DNA of 16,996 nt from assembly GCA_004151065.3 (NCBI GenBank), contig NWUY0300002736.1, positions 1 to 16,996 on the forward strand, written 5' to 3'. Both the position numbers and the translations under genes were made by a program. Shown here piece by piece: positions 9,332 through 16,909 of the stretch. Source of the stretch: Larix sibirica (taxonomy: Eukaryota; Streptophyta; Pinopsida; Pinales; Pinaceae). The notes under the pieces were generated by a model that was not told the origin of the DNA, made no database searches, and saw only the letters and a program-made list of their open reading frames with translations. Each line of letters begins with the position of its first letter. The stretch's first letter is position 1.

Positions 9332-9480
9332 AGGTGGTCCATCACTCTTGTCAAGGACCCACAAAATTGATGGCCACATAATTTGCATTTCAAACGCTTC
9401 CCAAATCCATCCAATTTCTCCATATACTTCCACCCTTCTGCTGTTGATTGTTGATTTTTGAGGTGCCATGTTTCTGCATT
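9332..9480 (-). pseudogene. BED-type zinc-finger fragment (hAT-like transposase N-terminus?)
   Basis: On the minus strand one frame reads ETWHLKNQQSTAEGWKYMEK, then LDGFGKRLKCKLCGHQF and CGSLTRVMDHL before meeting the N. The arrangement Trp, then Lys/Cys-x2-Cys (CKLC), Phe, and Arg-x3-His-Leu resembles the BED finger found at the start of plant hAT transposases and of host genes derived from them. Only the first half of the finger is present because the sequence stops at 9331, so the last metal ligand is not visible. No transposase core or terminal inverted repeats are in the window. The identification rests on this one motif. Confidence 0.5.
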
Positions 9481-10400
9481 TTTTGCTTTGTAAAAGATGT
9501 TTTAGAATTTGTTTTTTTATTCTAAAAAATCAGTTAGTTTGTATTCAACATTTGTAACAATGTTGTCAAGATCTGTTTATGTCTGATGTAGTGTGCAGTT
9601 GCACTGTCCACTATAAATTTGATGGAGTGTGCACTATGCACTGTAAATTCGATGCACTGTGCACTGTCCACCCGCAGGCAGCAACTTGCACTGAAATTCA
9701 ATGGAGGAGAGCCTTTACCCTCAGGGCCTGACCAGACGCGTCACAACTCACGAATAGTCACCAGAACAAGGACACGAGGCAAAGCTCCACCGAGCGGCTG
9801 GCAGTCTGGAACTTGGATGCACTCGATGGAAGTGGTCACTCAAGGGGTTGGAAGCGTCGAACTTGGACACAATTACTGCAGAGTCGCAGGTGCAAACACA
9901 GTCGACTCCGCAGACCGTCGACCTGTCACAAGTTTGAGTCATGACTGCACTCTGCTGATGCGTAGTAGCATGCACAACGCTTAACGAAGTGAACAGGGTT
10001 GTGGACTCTGGACGCACGAGCAGGGGAGTCGAAACTCAACGCAGTGAACAAGGTATGCGACGAACGTGGGAATGAGAAGGGAACACGGACTTGGGGAAAA
10101 GAAATGACAGCAGCGGACGATCTAGGGATAAAAGCTAGGTTAAAAAAATAATGTCGCCTTGTAATTTGACGAATGTCGGTTCGAGTTCGGTTAGATTCAA
10201 GTTCCCGTTCGAGTTCGACTTGGAGATCGCCTTTCAAATTTGGCAAACCGGAACGAATTTTTGGTTTTTTATAAAGTTCGGCGAATTTCGAATTTCACTG
10301 TTTCAGGGAAGAAATTGGCCGAACCCTGTGACATAAATGTAACTAATGAAAATATTTGAAGACAATAGTAAGATAACATTTTAGAATCGTCAACTGGGAG
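9481..10400. other. GC-richer region without a recognised gene; possible 5' flank of the BED fragment
   Basis: About 9590-9675 has short imperfect repeats of tgcactgtccac and taaattcgatgcac. From 9700 to 10140 the base composition is markedly GC-richer, and short open frames exist on both strands (for example 9619-9984 plus, 10246-9926 minus), but none resembles a known protein or shows a consistent codon pattern. The region would be upstream of the BED-like exon on the minus strand and could be its leader or intron. From 10150 to 10340 gttcgagttcg-like motifs repeat, suggesting another repeat relic. I found no RNA gene. Confidence 0.35.
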
Positions 10401-11040
10401 GAAAAGTTACTGCCCTCCCTACTCCACTCACGTTTAAATTCCAGCTTGTGACATGTTTGCTTACGATGAATGGATTATTAATTAGTTATATATGATGTAT
10501 TCTTCAGTTGTTGATCTGGCTTTGTGTTCTGAAAAATGAGAAATCAATGAATGAGAAACCAGTAAATAAAACCTTCAACAATTTACTAGATCATTAATAA
10601 ATCATATATTTGTGCCCTGATTTATCCTTTTTTATATCAGGCATTTTGATATTTACATTGACCAATGCAAAAATTCCATGATAAACATCAAGTTCAAGTT
10701 GTCAAGTTCTAATAATGATATAGAATTCCGTGAAATCTATTATAGAATCACATTATTTCTACTAATAATAGATTTCATGACTAGTAGTTCAACATAATAT
10801 CAAAACGAAGAGCCCACATGAACTACTAATTATGTGATTAAGTTGTCAACTTTTATAAATAGTTCACCAAGAACCAAACAGTTGATGGAAGAGTTGTCAA
10901 CTTTTATAAATAGTTCAACTTTTGTCATTTCAACTTTTATAAATAGTTGTCAACTTTTCATAATTTCATTTCATTTGCATTATGAAATGACAAAAAAATT
11001 GCCAATTTGATCATGGTTCACCAATAAAAACAGTGACAGG
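10401..11040. repeat. AT-rich intergenic DNA with short repeats
   Basis: No gene was found. The string tcaacttttataaatagtt occurs three times: within 10841-10866, within 10892-10917 and from 10930. The first two copies share 25 bases, starting agttgtcaac. An 11 bp perfect inverted repeat (gaaatctatta, 10732-10742, with its complement at 10766-10776) lies to the left. The remainder is ordinary AT-rich sequence. Confidence 0.6.
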
Positions 11041-11084
11041 TAAAGCTACCTACCAAGAACCAAACTAAAGTCCCAAGTGTAAGT

Positions 11085-11251
11085 CCTAACTAAACTCTTA
11101 AGTGCAAGTCCTGGGTGATTTTGATGGAAGAGCACCTTCTCCATTGTAGTTATGTAGGCCAAAGTCCTAAGTGTAAATCCTGGGTGATTTTGGGGAAGAG
11201 CACCCTCTCCATTATAGTTATGTAGGCCAAAGTATAAATCCTAAGTGATTT
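11085..11251. repeat. About 69 bp tandem repeat, nearly 3 copies
   Basis: The block ctgggtgattttg, then gaagagcacc, ctctccatt, gtagttatgtaggccaaag is repeated with starts at 11111 and 11180. A shortened third copy starts at 11241 (ctaagtgatttgg), and a further partial copy occurs after the hairpin at 11352 (ctaagtgattttgatgg, gaagagcacc). The copies differ by scattered substitutions and an 8 bp deletion. No coding role is evident. Confidence 0.75.
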
Positions 11252-11286
11252 GGTTGTTCATAGTTAACCCACAGTTCAGTAATTAA

Positions 11287-11352
11287 GATCGAGAGGAGTC
11301 TGCGGAAAGAATTTTTGAATTGAAAAATTCTTTCTGCAGACTCCTCTCGATC
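11287..11352. repeat. 66 bp near-perfect hairpin (30 bp arms, 6 nt loop)
   Basis: The left arm 11287-11316 starts gatcgagaggagtctgcgga. The right arm 11323-11352 is its exact reverse complement except for one position (C in the complement, T in the arm), which would be a G-U pair in RNA. The loop 11317-11322 is gaattg. The 14 bp string atcctaagtgattt occurs on both sides (11238-11251 and 11350-11363), the right copy sharing its first three bases with the end of the arm. It may be an insertion of about 100 bp into the local tandem repeat. Confidence 0.9.
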
Positions 11353-11413
11353 CTAAGTGATTTTGATGGAAGAGCACCCCTGTTGTGGCAATGATGTATG
11401 TGAGCCCATTGTT

Positions 11414-11467
11414 ATGCTTTTGAAGTTTAACGGGAGCACCATGCTTTTGAAGTTTAAAGGGAGCACT
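11414..11467. repeat. 27 bp tandem repeat, 2 copies
   Basis: Two adjacent 27 bp units (atgcttttgaagtttaa, then cgggagcacc or agggagcact) differ at two bases. They lie in a 63-codon plus-strand open frame (11357-11548), where they would encode MLLKFNGST and MLLKFKGST. The frame has no other sign of being a gene. Confidence 0.85.
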
Positions 11468-11548
11468 TCTGAAAAAATGACAAAGAAATGGATCCAGTTA
11501 GAGTTCTATGGGCAAAGTCGAACAACGAGGATTCAACAAAGTACTTAG

Positions 11549-12792
11549 GAAAAGGAATCATTGCTTTTAAGCTGGGAATTGAACTAAAAACAGACGATCA
11601 CCATCAAAATCGACAAAACGCACAGGTTAGAAACAATATCAGCCATTGTTATCTGTGACAATTCTGCAAGAGAACATTTTCAAATGTACTAGTCATGATG
11701 TTAGAAAGCTTGCAGTGTACAAAATTTAAATAAACCATGCACTCTTTAACAACAAAGCCACTTGAATCAAAGAGACTTGGAGAGGTTGGAAGGCTGAATT
11801 CAGTGCAGTCAGTATTATCTGTGGAAATGAAAACATCAATCCAAACTTTGAAAAAGTTAGCGAAAATAACCCACCCACTACTCTCCCATCTCTAAACAAT
11901 CTACAGAATGAATTAGAAATGATATTTTAATTATTCACAGGGATTTACTTGTTACTCTTGCTAGATGGAATAAGCTTACTATCGCTGTTTCTCAGCAAGC
12001 ATAAACTACTTGAAGACTCGTTGGAATAATTCTTAAGCATGAACTTAAGAGAATTCTAAATTTTACATAAAACAACTCAGATCAATGAATCTCACAACGC
12101 GATTGCAAGTGAACACCAGGTTAGCAATGATTTATCCAACCCTTAAAATTCAAAAGATGTGTTCACATAAATTTCTGTATATGGCTATTTATGCCAGAGC
12201 CCCAAGCAATTTCTCATGATTGAAATGACATCATGCACCAGCACACATATCGAATTCAACTTGAACTGGATTTGCAAGAAAAAGGATGTAGCTTTGCTTT
12301 ATCATGCTCAGAAAAAGGGACCATGTAAAACTTCAAGAATAATGCCACTTAGAATATACAGATTGCACCTCCGACACAATGTTCTAACACACTGTACACC
12401 TTTTTCTCTGCAGAATGTATCTAAACTTCTCCGCTGACTATCTGAAGGATCGAAAGTTACAATCTATTGTTATTGAAGTGCAGTATACAAGACTTTTCAT
12501 GTTGAACTACGGGTTGATTCCCCACATTGAAAAGTATATTATTTCCAACTGCTGCACACATCTTGCAGTTTGAATTATTTTTTTATCGGAAAATATACTT
12601 CTGCTTTATCCAATAAAGCAGGTTCTGGGAAATAGAAAAATCATTAACATGGGCATCCTTCAAAACATTACTTCTATCAGCTTCATCTACAGATTCCTAT
12701 GCAGGAGTCTTCCTTTGGAAAATATAGGATATGGCACCAGGAAGGTAGAGAAAACTTATATTTCTTATAAAGGCCAAGGTTCTAATCTTGGC
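11549..12792. other. Region downstream of the ADA1-like gene; nothing further recognised
   Basis: AT-rich DNA containing only short chance open frames (for example 12216-12437). The first few hundred bases left of 12793 are presumably the 3' untranslated region of the minus-strand ADA1-like gene. No canonical AATAAA on that strand was found close by, only AATAAT variants at about 12574-12579 and 12538-12543. No transposon, RNA gene or repeat was recognised. Confidence 0.5.
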
Positions 12793-14559
12793 CTATAGGA
12801 TTTGGACACATATCTTTTCCATCCATAAAGGCCGAAGTCCACCTAGTTGCTCGGGATTTAATTCCATGGCTGTTTTAAAATCAATAAATGAAAACGGCTG
12901 GCGACAACTCTCCATATGAGCTGTATCAGTTGCAATGCATGCATTGGACATCCGTTGAGGATTACTATGCTTTACGCTAACTATTTCCTGTGAAAGCGTC
13001 CAAGGACGCTGCCTATAAAGCATCTCGTTTTCCTGACCTGGTCTTCCCTTTAAATAAATACAGGACTTTATCAACCTCTTCAATAAGGCATCCAATCCAT
13101 GGTTCAACACGTTAGCAGAATCTTCGCTCACACCTTGCAAGCCTATGGATTCTGCCAGCTGTTCCATCCATCTGCGAAGACTCTTTGTAGTAGGCAATTC
13201 GGAATTGTCAAGACACCCCTGTTCTTTAGCCAATTGACCATCACTCAGTAAACTACAGGGTGATCTCCTAGCAAAGCCAAGACTTCCTGACCGGAACGGT
13301 ATTCCAAGTGGTGCACTCAATCTCTTATCAATTGAAATATCCACCTCCTTAACTAATTCCTCGTTTCCCACATCCACTACCCCAATTCCAACTTGATCTC
13401 CTGAAACCTGCTCTGACGATGCTAAAATCTCAAGCCTAGGACGCTTTGACTGGGGCAAAGCTTCTGCTTCAGGCAGCTCAGCGGTGCTGGAGGCTGGACT
13501 GAGCTGCAAAGGTCTCGATAAATCGTGGTTTTTCAAGTCGCCATTCTCCAATGCCTTTGTTACAGAAGGTAAGGTCCTGGCCTTAACTAAGCCAGCTCTC
13601 TTCAAGCAAGGTTCTGAAAGGTCAACCCTTACACCTTTCTTAGCACTGGAATCAGCCCTATGAGAATTCACATGGGGAGAAAAAGTAGTCGTAGTCAGCC
13701 GCCTATCATGAACCTTCCGATGACAGATTCTGGACCCGGTCTTGCAGGGCGATCTAGCAGAAGAATCTCCATTAACTAATTCCACCTCCTTAACTAATTC
13801 CTCGTTTCCCACATCCACTACCCCAATTCCAACTTTATCTCCTGAAACCTGCTCTGGCGATGCTAAAATCTCAAGCCTGGGACGCTTTGACTGGGGCAAA
13901 GCTTCTGCTTCAGGCAGCTCAGCGGTGCTGGAGGCTGGACCGAGCTGCAAAGGTCTCGATAAATCATGGTTTTCCAAGTCGCCATTCTCCAATGCCTTTG
14001 TTACAGAAGGTAAGGTCTTGGCCTTAACTAAGCTAGCTCTCTTCAAGTAAGGTTCTGAAAGGTCAACCCTTACTCCGTGCGGAGCACTGGAATCAACCCT
14101 ATGAGAATTCACATGGGGAGGAAAAGTAGTCGTAGTCAACCGCCTATCATGAACCTTCCGATCACGGATTCTGGACCCGGTCTTGCAGGGCGATCTAGCA
14201 GAAGGATCTCCATTGGACCTACTTGAGGAGGGCAGAAAACCTGCATTGCTGATCAATGAAGAATTGGGTTTTCCCCAGACCCTTTTGATGGACTCAGAGG
14301 GAACCCTAAGTCGTTCAGGAACAACAGACAGGTATGCATTTTTTACAATAGACAATATGAGTTGATTGTTAAGGCCAATGTTTTCCTTGCCAATAGTCAA
14401 ACAGCAAAGCTTTTCAAACTCAACCTTGGTAAGCTTCTGAGAAAAGAGATCGCATAGGTGCCCAAAATATTTATCAGTCCTCTTAGCCCCAATTTTCTTT
14501 ATAATCTGTGCCTTTAGCTCTTCAAGGTTGACACGGGTATGTTGCTGTGATGTCGGCAT
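12793..14559 (-). CDS. ADA1/Hfi1-like transcriptional coactivator, SAGA complex subunit (SAGA-Tad1 family)
   Basis: An intact 588-codon frame with no intron in the coding part. ADA1 (Hfi1 in yeast, TADA1 in animals) is a nuclear scaffold subunit of the SAGA histone acetyltransferase coactivator and pairs through a histone fold with TAF12. The N-terminus, MPTSQQHTRVNLEELKAQI and on through KVEFEKLC and NQLILSIVKNAY (residues 1-75), matches the conserved start of the plant family. The C-terminal block (residues about 410-588) has APLGIPF, LRRWMEQLAESIGLQGVSED, NHGLDALLKRLIKSC and AMELNPEQLG, again typical. Arabidopsis relatives are, from memory, roughly 400 residues; this one is longer because residues about 115-406 are two copies of a 147-residue segment. 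Each copy carries a basic KRPRLE stretch that could act as a nuclear signal. The start is the first ATG and matches the family N-terminus. It is the only gene here that looks functional. Confidence 0.87.
   Translation of the reverse strand: MPTSQQHTRVNLEELKAQIIKKIGAKRTDKYFGHLCDLFSQKLTKVEFEKLCCLTIGKENIGLNNQLILSIVKNAYLSVVPERLRVPSESIKRVWGKPNSSLISNAGFLPSSSRSNGDPSARSPCKTGSRIRDRKVHDRRLTTTTFPPHVNSHRVDSSAPHGVRVDLSEPYLKRASLVKAKTLPSVTKALENGDLENHDLSRPLQLGPASSTAELPEAEALPQSKRPRLEILASPEQVSGDKVGIGVVDVGNEELVKEVELVNGDSSARSPCKTGSRICHRKVHDRRLTTTTFSPHVNSHRADSSAKKGVRVDLSEPCLKRAGLVKARTLPSVTKALENGDLKNHDLSRPLQLSPASSTAELPEAEALPQSKRPRLEILASSEQVSGDQVGIGVVDVGNEELVKEVDISIDKRLSAPLGIPFRSGSLGFARRSPCSLLSDGQLAKEQGCLDNSELPTTKSLRRWMEQLAESIGLQGVSEDSANVLNHGLDALLKRLIKSCIYLKGRPGQENEMLYRQRPWTLSQEIVSVKHSNPQRMSNACIATDTAHMESCRQPFSFIDFKTAMELNPEQLGGLRPLWMEKICVQIL
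13340..14214 (-). repeat. 441 bp in-frame tandem duplication inside the ADA1-like gene
   Basis: Bases 13340-13773 align without gaps to 13781-14214, an offset of exactly 441 bp (147 codons). I count roughly 20-25 differences over 434 bases (about 95% identity) but about 14 differences in some 145 residues (about 90%). The copies run from NGD[PS]SARSPCKTGSRI to ELVKEVE. The string ttaactaattcc occurs at the junction between copies and again 17 bases further on, so slippage or unequal exchange at this short repeat is a likely origin. The one multi-base difference encodes PH in one copy and KK in the other. Confidence 0.95.
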
Positions 14560-15080
14560 TTCAGACGGTAAATGCTAAGTGGGTTCGATTTGTCTTTGCT
14601 TCTGCTCTCATCCAAATACCATCTCATATGATTCTGACAGTAAAAATTCAAAACTAAGACTCTAAGACATGCAAAGTTCTGAGTGTATTAATCACAGCCC
14701 AACTCGACCTGGATGGAATTTGAAGTATCATGAAAGGAACCCACTTGTAGTAGAAGACCCAATCCTACTCAAAACCCTCCAAAAGAAACGCCAATTTTAC
14801 ACTTGAAAGGGAAAACGCAGTAAATTAAAGTGATTGTGTATGGAAAAAAAATATACCCATTTTCTCAAAGAATGCAATCGAAAGTGACAATTGTTTGCTG
14901 CTCCCCTCTCTTTCAATCCCTTCGGAAAAACGAATTGTGTACGGAAAATATACCCATTTCCTCAGACGGTTGAGAATGCCATCGAAAGAGAATTTTTAAC
15001 TGCTTCCCTCCCTTCTGATCTCTTCCTCCGCTCTTAGCTCGACTCTCTTCATTGCTCGTCCAATAAGTTATTTCGGGAGT
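14560..15080 (-). promoter_or_regulatory. 5' leader and probable promoter of the ADA1-like gene
   Basis: This is the sequence upstream of the ATG at 14559 on the minus strand. It contains two TATATTTT strings in that orientation, at about 14855-14848 and 14952-14945, each preceded by ATGGG, and a CCAAT-type box reading ATTGG near 15060. The region has an intron-like 3' splice context (tttttactgtcag, about 14645-14634), so a leader intron is possible. The transcription start cannot be fixed by eye. No other gene reads into this interval. Confidence 0.45.
14833..15034. repeat. Imperfect 101 bp tandem duplication upstream of ADA1
   Basis: Two units start at 14833 and 14934. They share attgtgta[tc]ggaaaa, atatacccattt, ctca, gaatgc, atcgaaag, and a pyrimidine-rich end (ctgcttccctccc in one, ctgctcccctctc in the other), with small indels between. 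On the minus strand each unit supplies one ATGGGTATATTTT string. Confidence 0.8.
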
Positions 15081-15082
15081 TT

Positions 15083-15143
15083 CTCTATATTTGTCAAATA
15101 TAGAGATCGGCCGAGTGTTTGTCAAATATAGAGATCGGCCGAG
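15083..15143. repeat. Short palindrome plus 25 bp direct repeat
   Basis: ctctatatttg (15083-15093) and caaatatagag (15095-15105) form an 11 bp perfect inverted repeat around one base. The right half, extended to ttgtcaaatatagagatcgg plus ccgag, is repeated exactly at 15091-15115 and 15119-15143, a period of 28 bp. Confidence 0.9.
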
Positions 15144-15421
15144 GGTTGGTGGTGTTTCAACTCAGGTTTCGTGATGAATAAATGTTAAGCCATGTTTAGA
15201 ACACCTATGTGGTAAAGCTATCCAAATGGAAATTGGGAGAGGGTTATTTCTTTATTTTATTTTTTTATTTATTAATTAAATATTGAAAGGGATATTTTCT
15301 CTTTCTATACATAATAAGAAAATGGAAATTGGGTAAATATGAAACCATGTTTAATAAAAAGAGAAAGAAAAGAAATTTTTGAGATGAGTTAAAAAGGGAG
15401 TTTAACAATGTTCAAGCTAAC
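15144..15421. other. AT-rich spacer between the ADA1 promoter region and LINE D
   Basis: No gene was seen. The string aaatggaaattggg occurs twice (near 15223 and 15320), and ccatgttta also occurs twice, pointing to a weak local duplication. The DNA is otherwise homopolymer-rich up to the sharp GC increase where LINE D begins. Confidence 0.5.
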
Positions 15422-15428
15422 TGCGTGA

Positions 15429-15584
15429 GCCTGAGCTCGCGTGACCCCTACATGTTTAGGGTTTTTTTCGTTCTGCTCCAGGGATGGATCCCCCTCCGGA
15501 CTCGCAGCCTGAGCTCGCGTGACCCCTGCATGTTTAGGGTTTTTTTCGTTCTGCTCCAGGGATGGATCCCCCTCCGGACCCAAG
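15429..15584 (+). repeat. 78 bp tandem duplication of the LINE D 5' end, including the start codon
   Basis: Units start at 15429 and 15507 (gcctgagctcgcgtgacccc), with essentially one mismatch over the first 70 bases (ctaca versus ctgca). Each unit contains tttagggtttttttcg and, near its end, catccctgg-complementary sequence around an ATG (15484 and 15562). Starting at the first ATG gives only a 12-codon frame ending TGA at 15520-15522; the second ATG opens ORF1. LINE C has only one unit at this point. Confidence 0.9.
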
Positions 15585-16909
15585 TCCGGAGGCCCGTAGA
15601 CTCCTGTTGGATGAGGCATTTCGCGCCCTTGTGGCAGCCTCCCCCCCTCCACCTCAATCGACGGCCTCTTCTGGTGATGGGTTTATCAAACGAGCTGAAG
15701 CTCCGAAGATCCAGATCAAGTCGGCTACTTCACGAATAAAAGCCCTTGCACTGAGTGAAAAGGGTTTGATCTGTCAGTTCACGGGGATTTAGCCATCACC
15801 GAAGACGATGGACAGCTGGGTAAAGAAGAATTGGATGCCACTGATTTCTGGCGGTTTGCAGCATTGCTTCTGTGGAAAGGGTTTTTTCACCTTCCTTTTT
15901 GAAAATAAAGATGATCGTGATCTGATTTTCCGAAGCGGCCCCTATTTCATGGGTCTGAGGGGGCTTTATCTCAATCGATGGACGCTTTCTTTCAATCCTG
16001 AAAAGGATGTCCCATCTGTTGTCCCTATCTGGGTCCGTTTGCCCCGTCTTCCCTTGCATTGTTGGAATGACAAATCCTTCCAGGCAATCGGGAACTCATT
16101 TGGAAAATATATTGATAAAGCCAAGCCAAAAGGCCCATTATTCTCATGTGCCAGAATCTGTGTTGAGGTTGATCTAGAGAAGGGCCTACCGAAAATAGTC
16201 AACCTATGTATGGACGGATGGGAAAATATTCAGAAAGTCGACTATGAACAGTTACCTTTCAAATGCAAGAAGTGCCATGAGTATGGTCACTTTGTCAAAA
16301 ACTACCCTAGAGCAATCCAGGAGACCTAGGAGAAACCCCAAGAGGAGGAATGGCAACAGGTGAAAAAAGGAAGAAGAATGAACACTACAAATCCGGATCC
16401 AAAAGAACCCCAACAAGATCGAGGTAAAGCTCAATCCCAACCCGAAAAGGAAATCAACACCAGCAATCAGTTCTCCGCCTTGATTATGGAAGAAGGTGAG
16501 ATTAATGAACTGGACCCCCCTCTGGCTGACCAAGCTTCAAACCTTGAATCACTTTAATCCCCAAATCCACTCCCCTAACCTTCGGCGAAGGAAGCTCGAT
16601 TATAGCTTTTATGGGTTCCCCCCCCAGGAAGCTCCTCATGGGAGGAAATGGTTAAGCAAAGTAAAGCCCCTTCCCACTCCTCGTCACTCGAATCCTCTTC
16701 CAAAGAATCCCAAGAACCTCGTGATATCGTCCCCCCACCAAATACCAGAGGAAGAAAGTCACAGATTCCACCGTGAGCAAGAAGCAGAAAGGGAAATGGA
16801 ACTGGGAAGACATAAAAGTATCGAAGAGACTAAACTTCTTCAAAACCTTAAGAATCCAGAGAAAACAGAAGGCAGGGCTAGAGTAGCTCTTCAATCCAGA
16901 AAGAAGTAA
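15562..16909 (+). pseudogene. LINE D ORF1 (DUF4283 + CCHC-type knuckle), broken
   Basis: This is the RNA-binding ORF1 of a plant LINE. The start ATG at 15562 (MDPPPDPSPEARRLLL) is supported by the LINE C copy. DUF4283 spans about 15730-16200, with KKNWMPLISGGLQHC, PIWVRLPRLPLHCWN, SFQAIGNSFGKYI and RICVEVDLEKGLPKIV. The knuckle reads CKKCHEYGHFVKNY, where the fourth ligand Cys is replaced by Tyr. The frame is broken by TAG at 15790 (Trp in LINE C) and TAG at 16327, and it ends at 16555-16557 after EEEWQQVKKGRR and QFSALIMEEGEIN. A second frame, open to 16909, carries a charged, helix-like tail (REQEAEREMELGRHKSIEE) and ends in TAA, whose last base is the A of the ORF2 ATG. A frameshift between 16500 and 16760 is therefore required. 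Confidence 0.82.

Noticed and set aside
9619-10246. Small protein genes in the open frames of both strands
   Set aside because: No domain, no similarity recognised, and overlapping frames on both strands of a GC-richer stretch are expected by chance.
11357-11548. 63-codon protein with MLLKF[NK]GST repeats
   Set aside because: It starts inside a noncoding tandem repeat next to the hairpin; the peptide repeat is a by-product of a 27 bp DNA duplication.
12216-12437. Plus-strand 73-codon frame downstream of ADA1
   Set aside because: No recognisable motif, and it is convergent with the probable 3' untranslated region; likely chance.
13742-14365. Plus-strand open frames 13742-14050 and 14183-14365
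   Set aside because: They are antisense to the ADA1-like coding sequence and share its duplicated segment; the minus frame carries the conserved family motifs.
15101-15115. Sequencing-adapter contamination suggested by agatcgg
   Set aside because: Only seven bases fit and the next bases (ccgag) do not; the string is part of an exact 25 bp genomic direct repeat.
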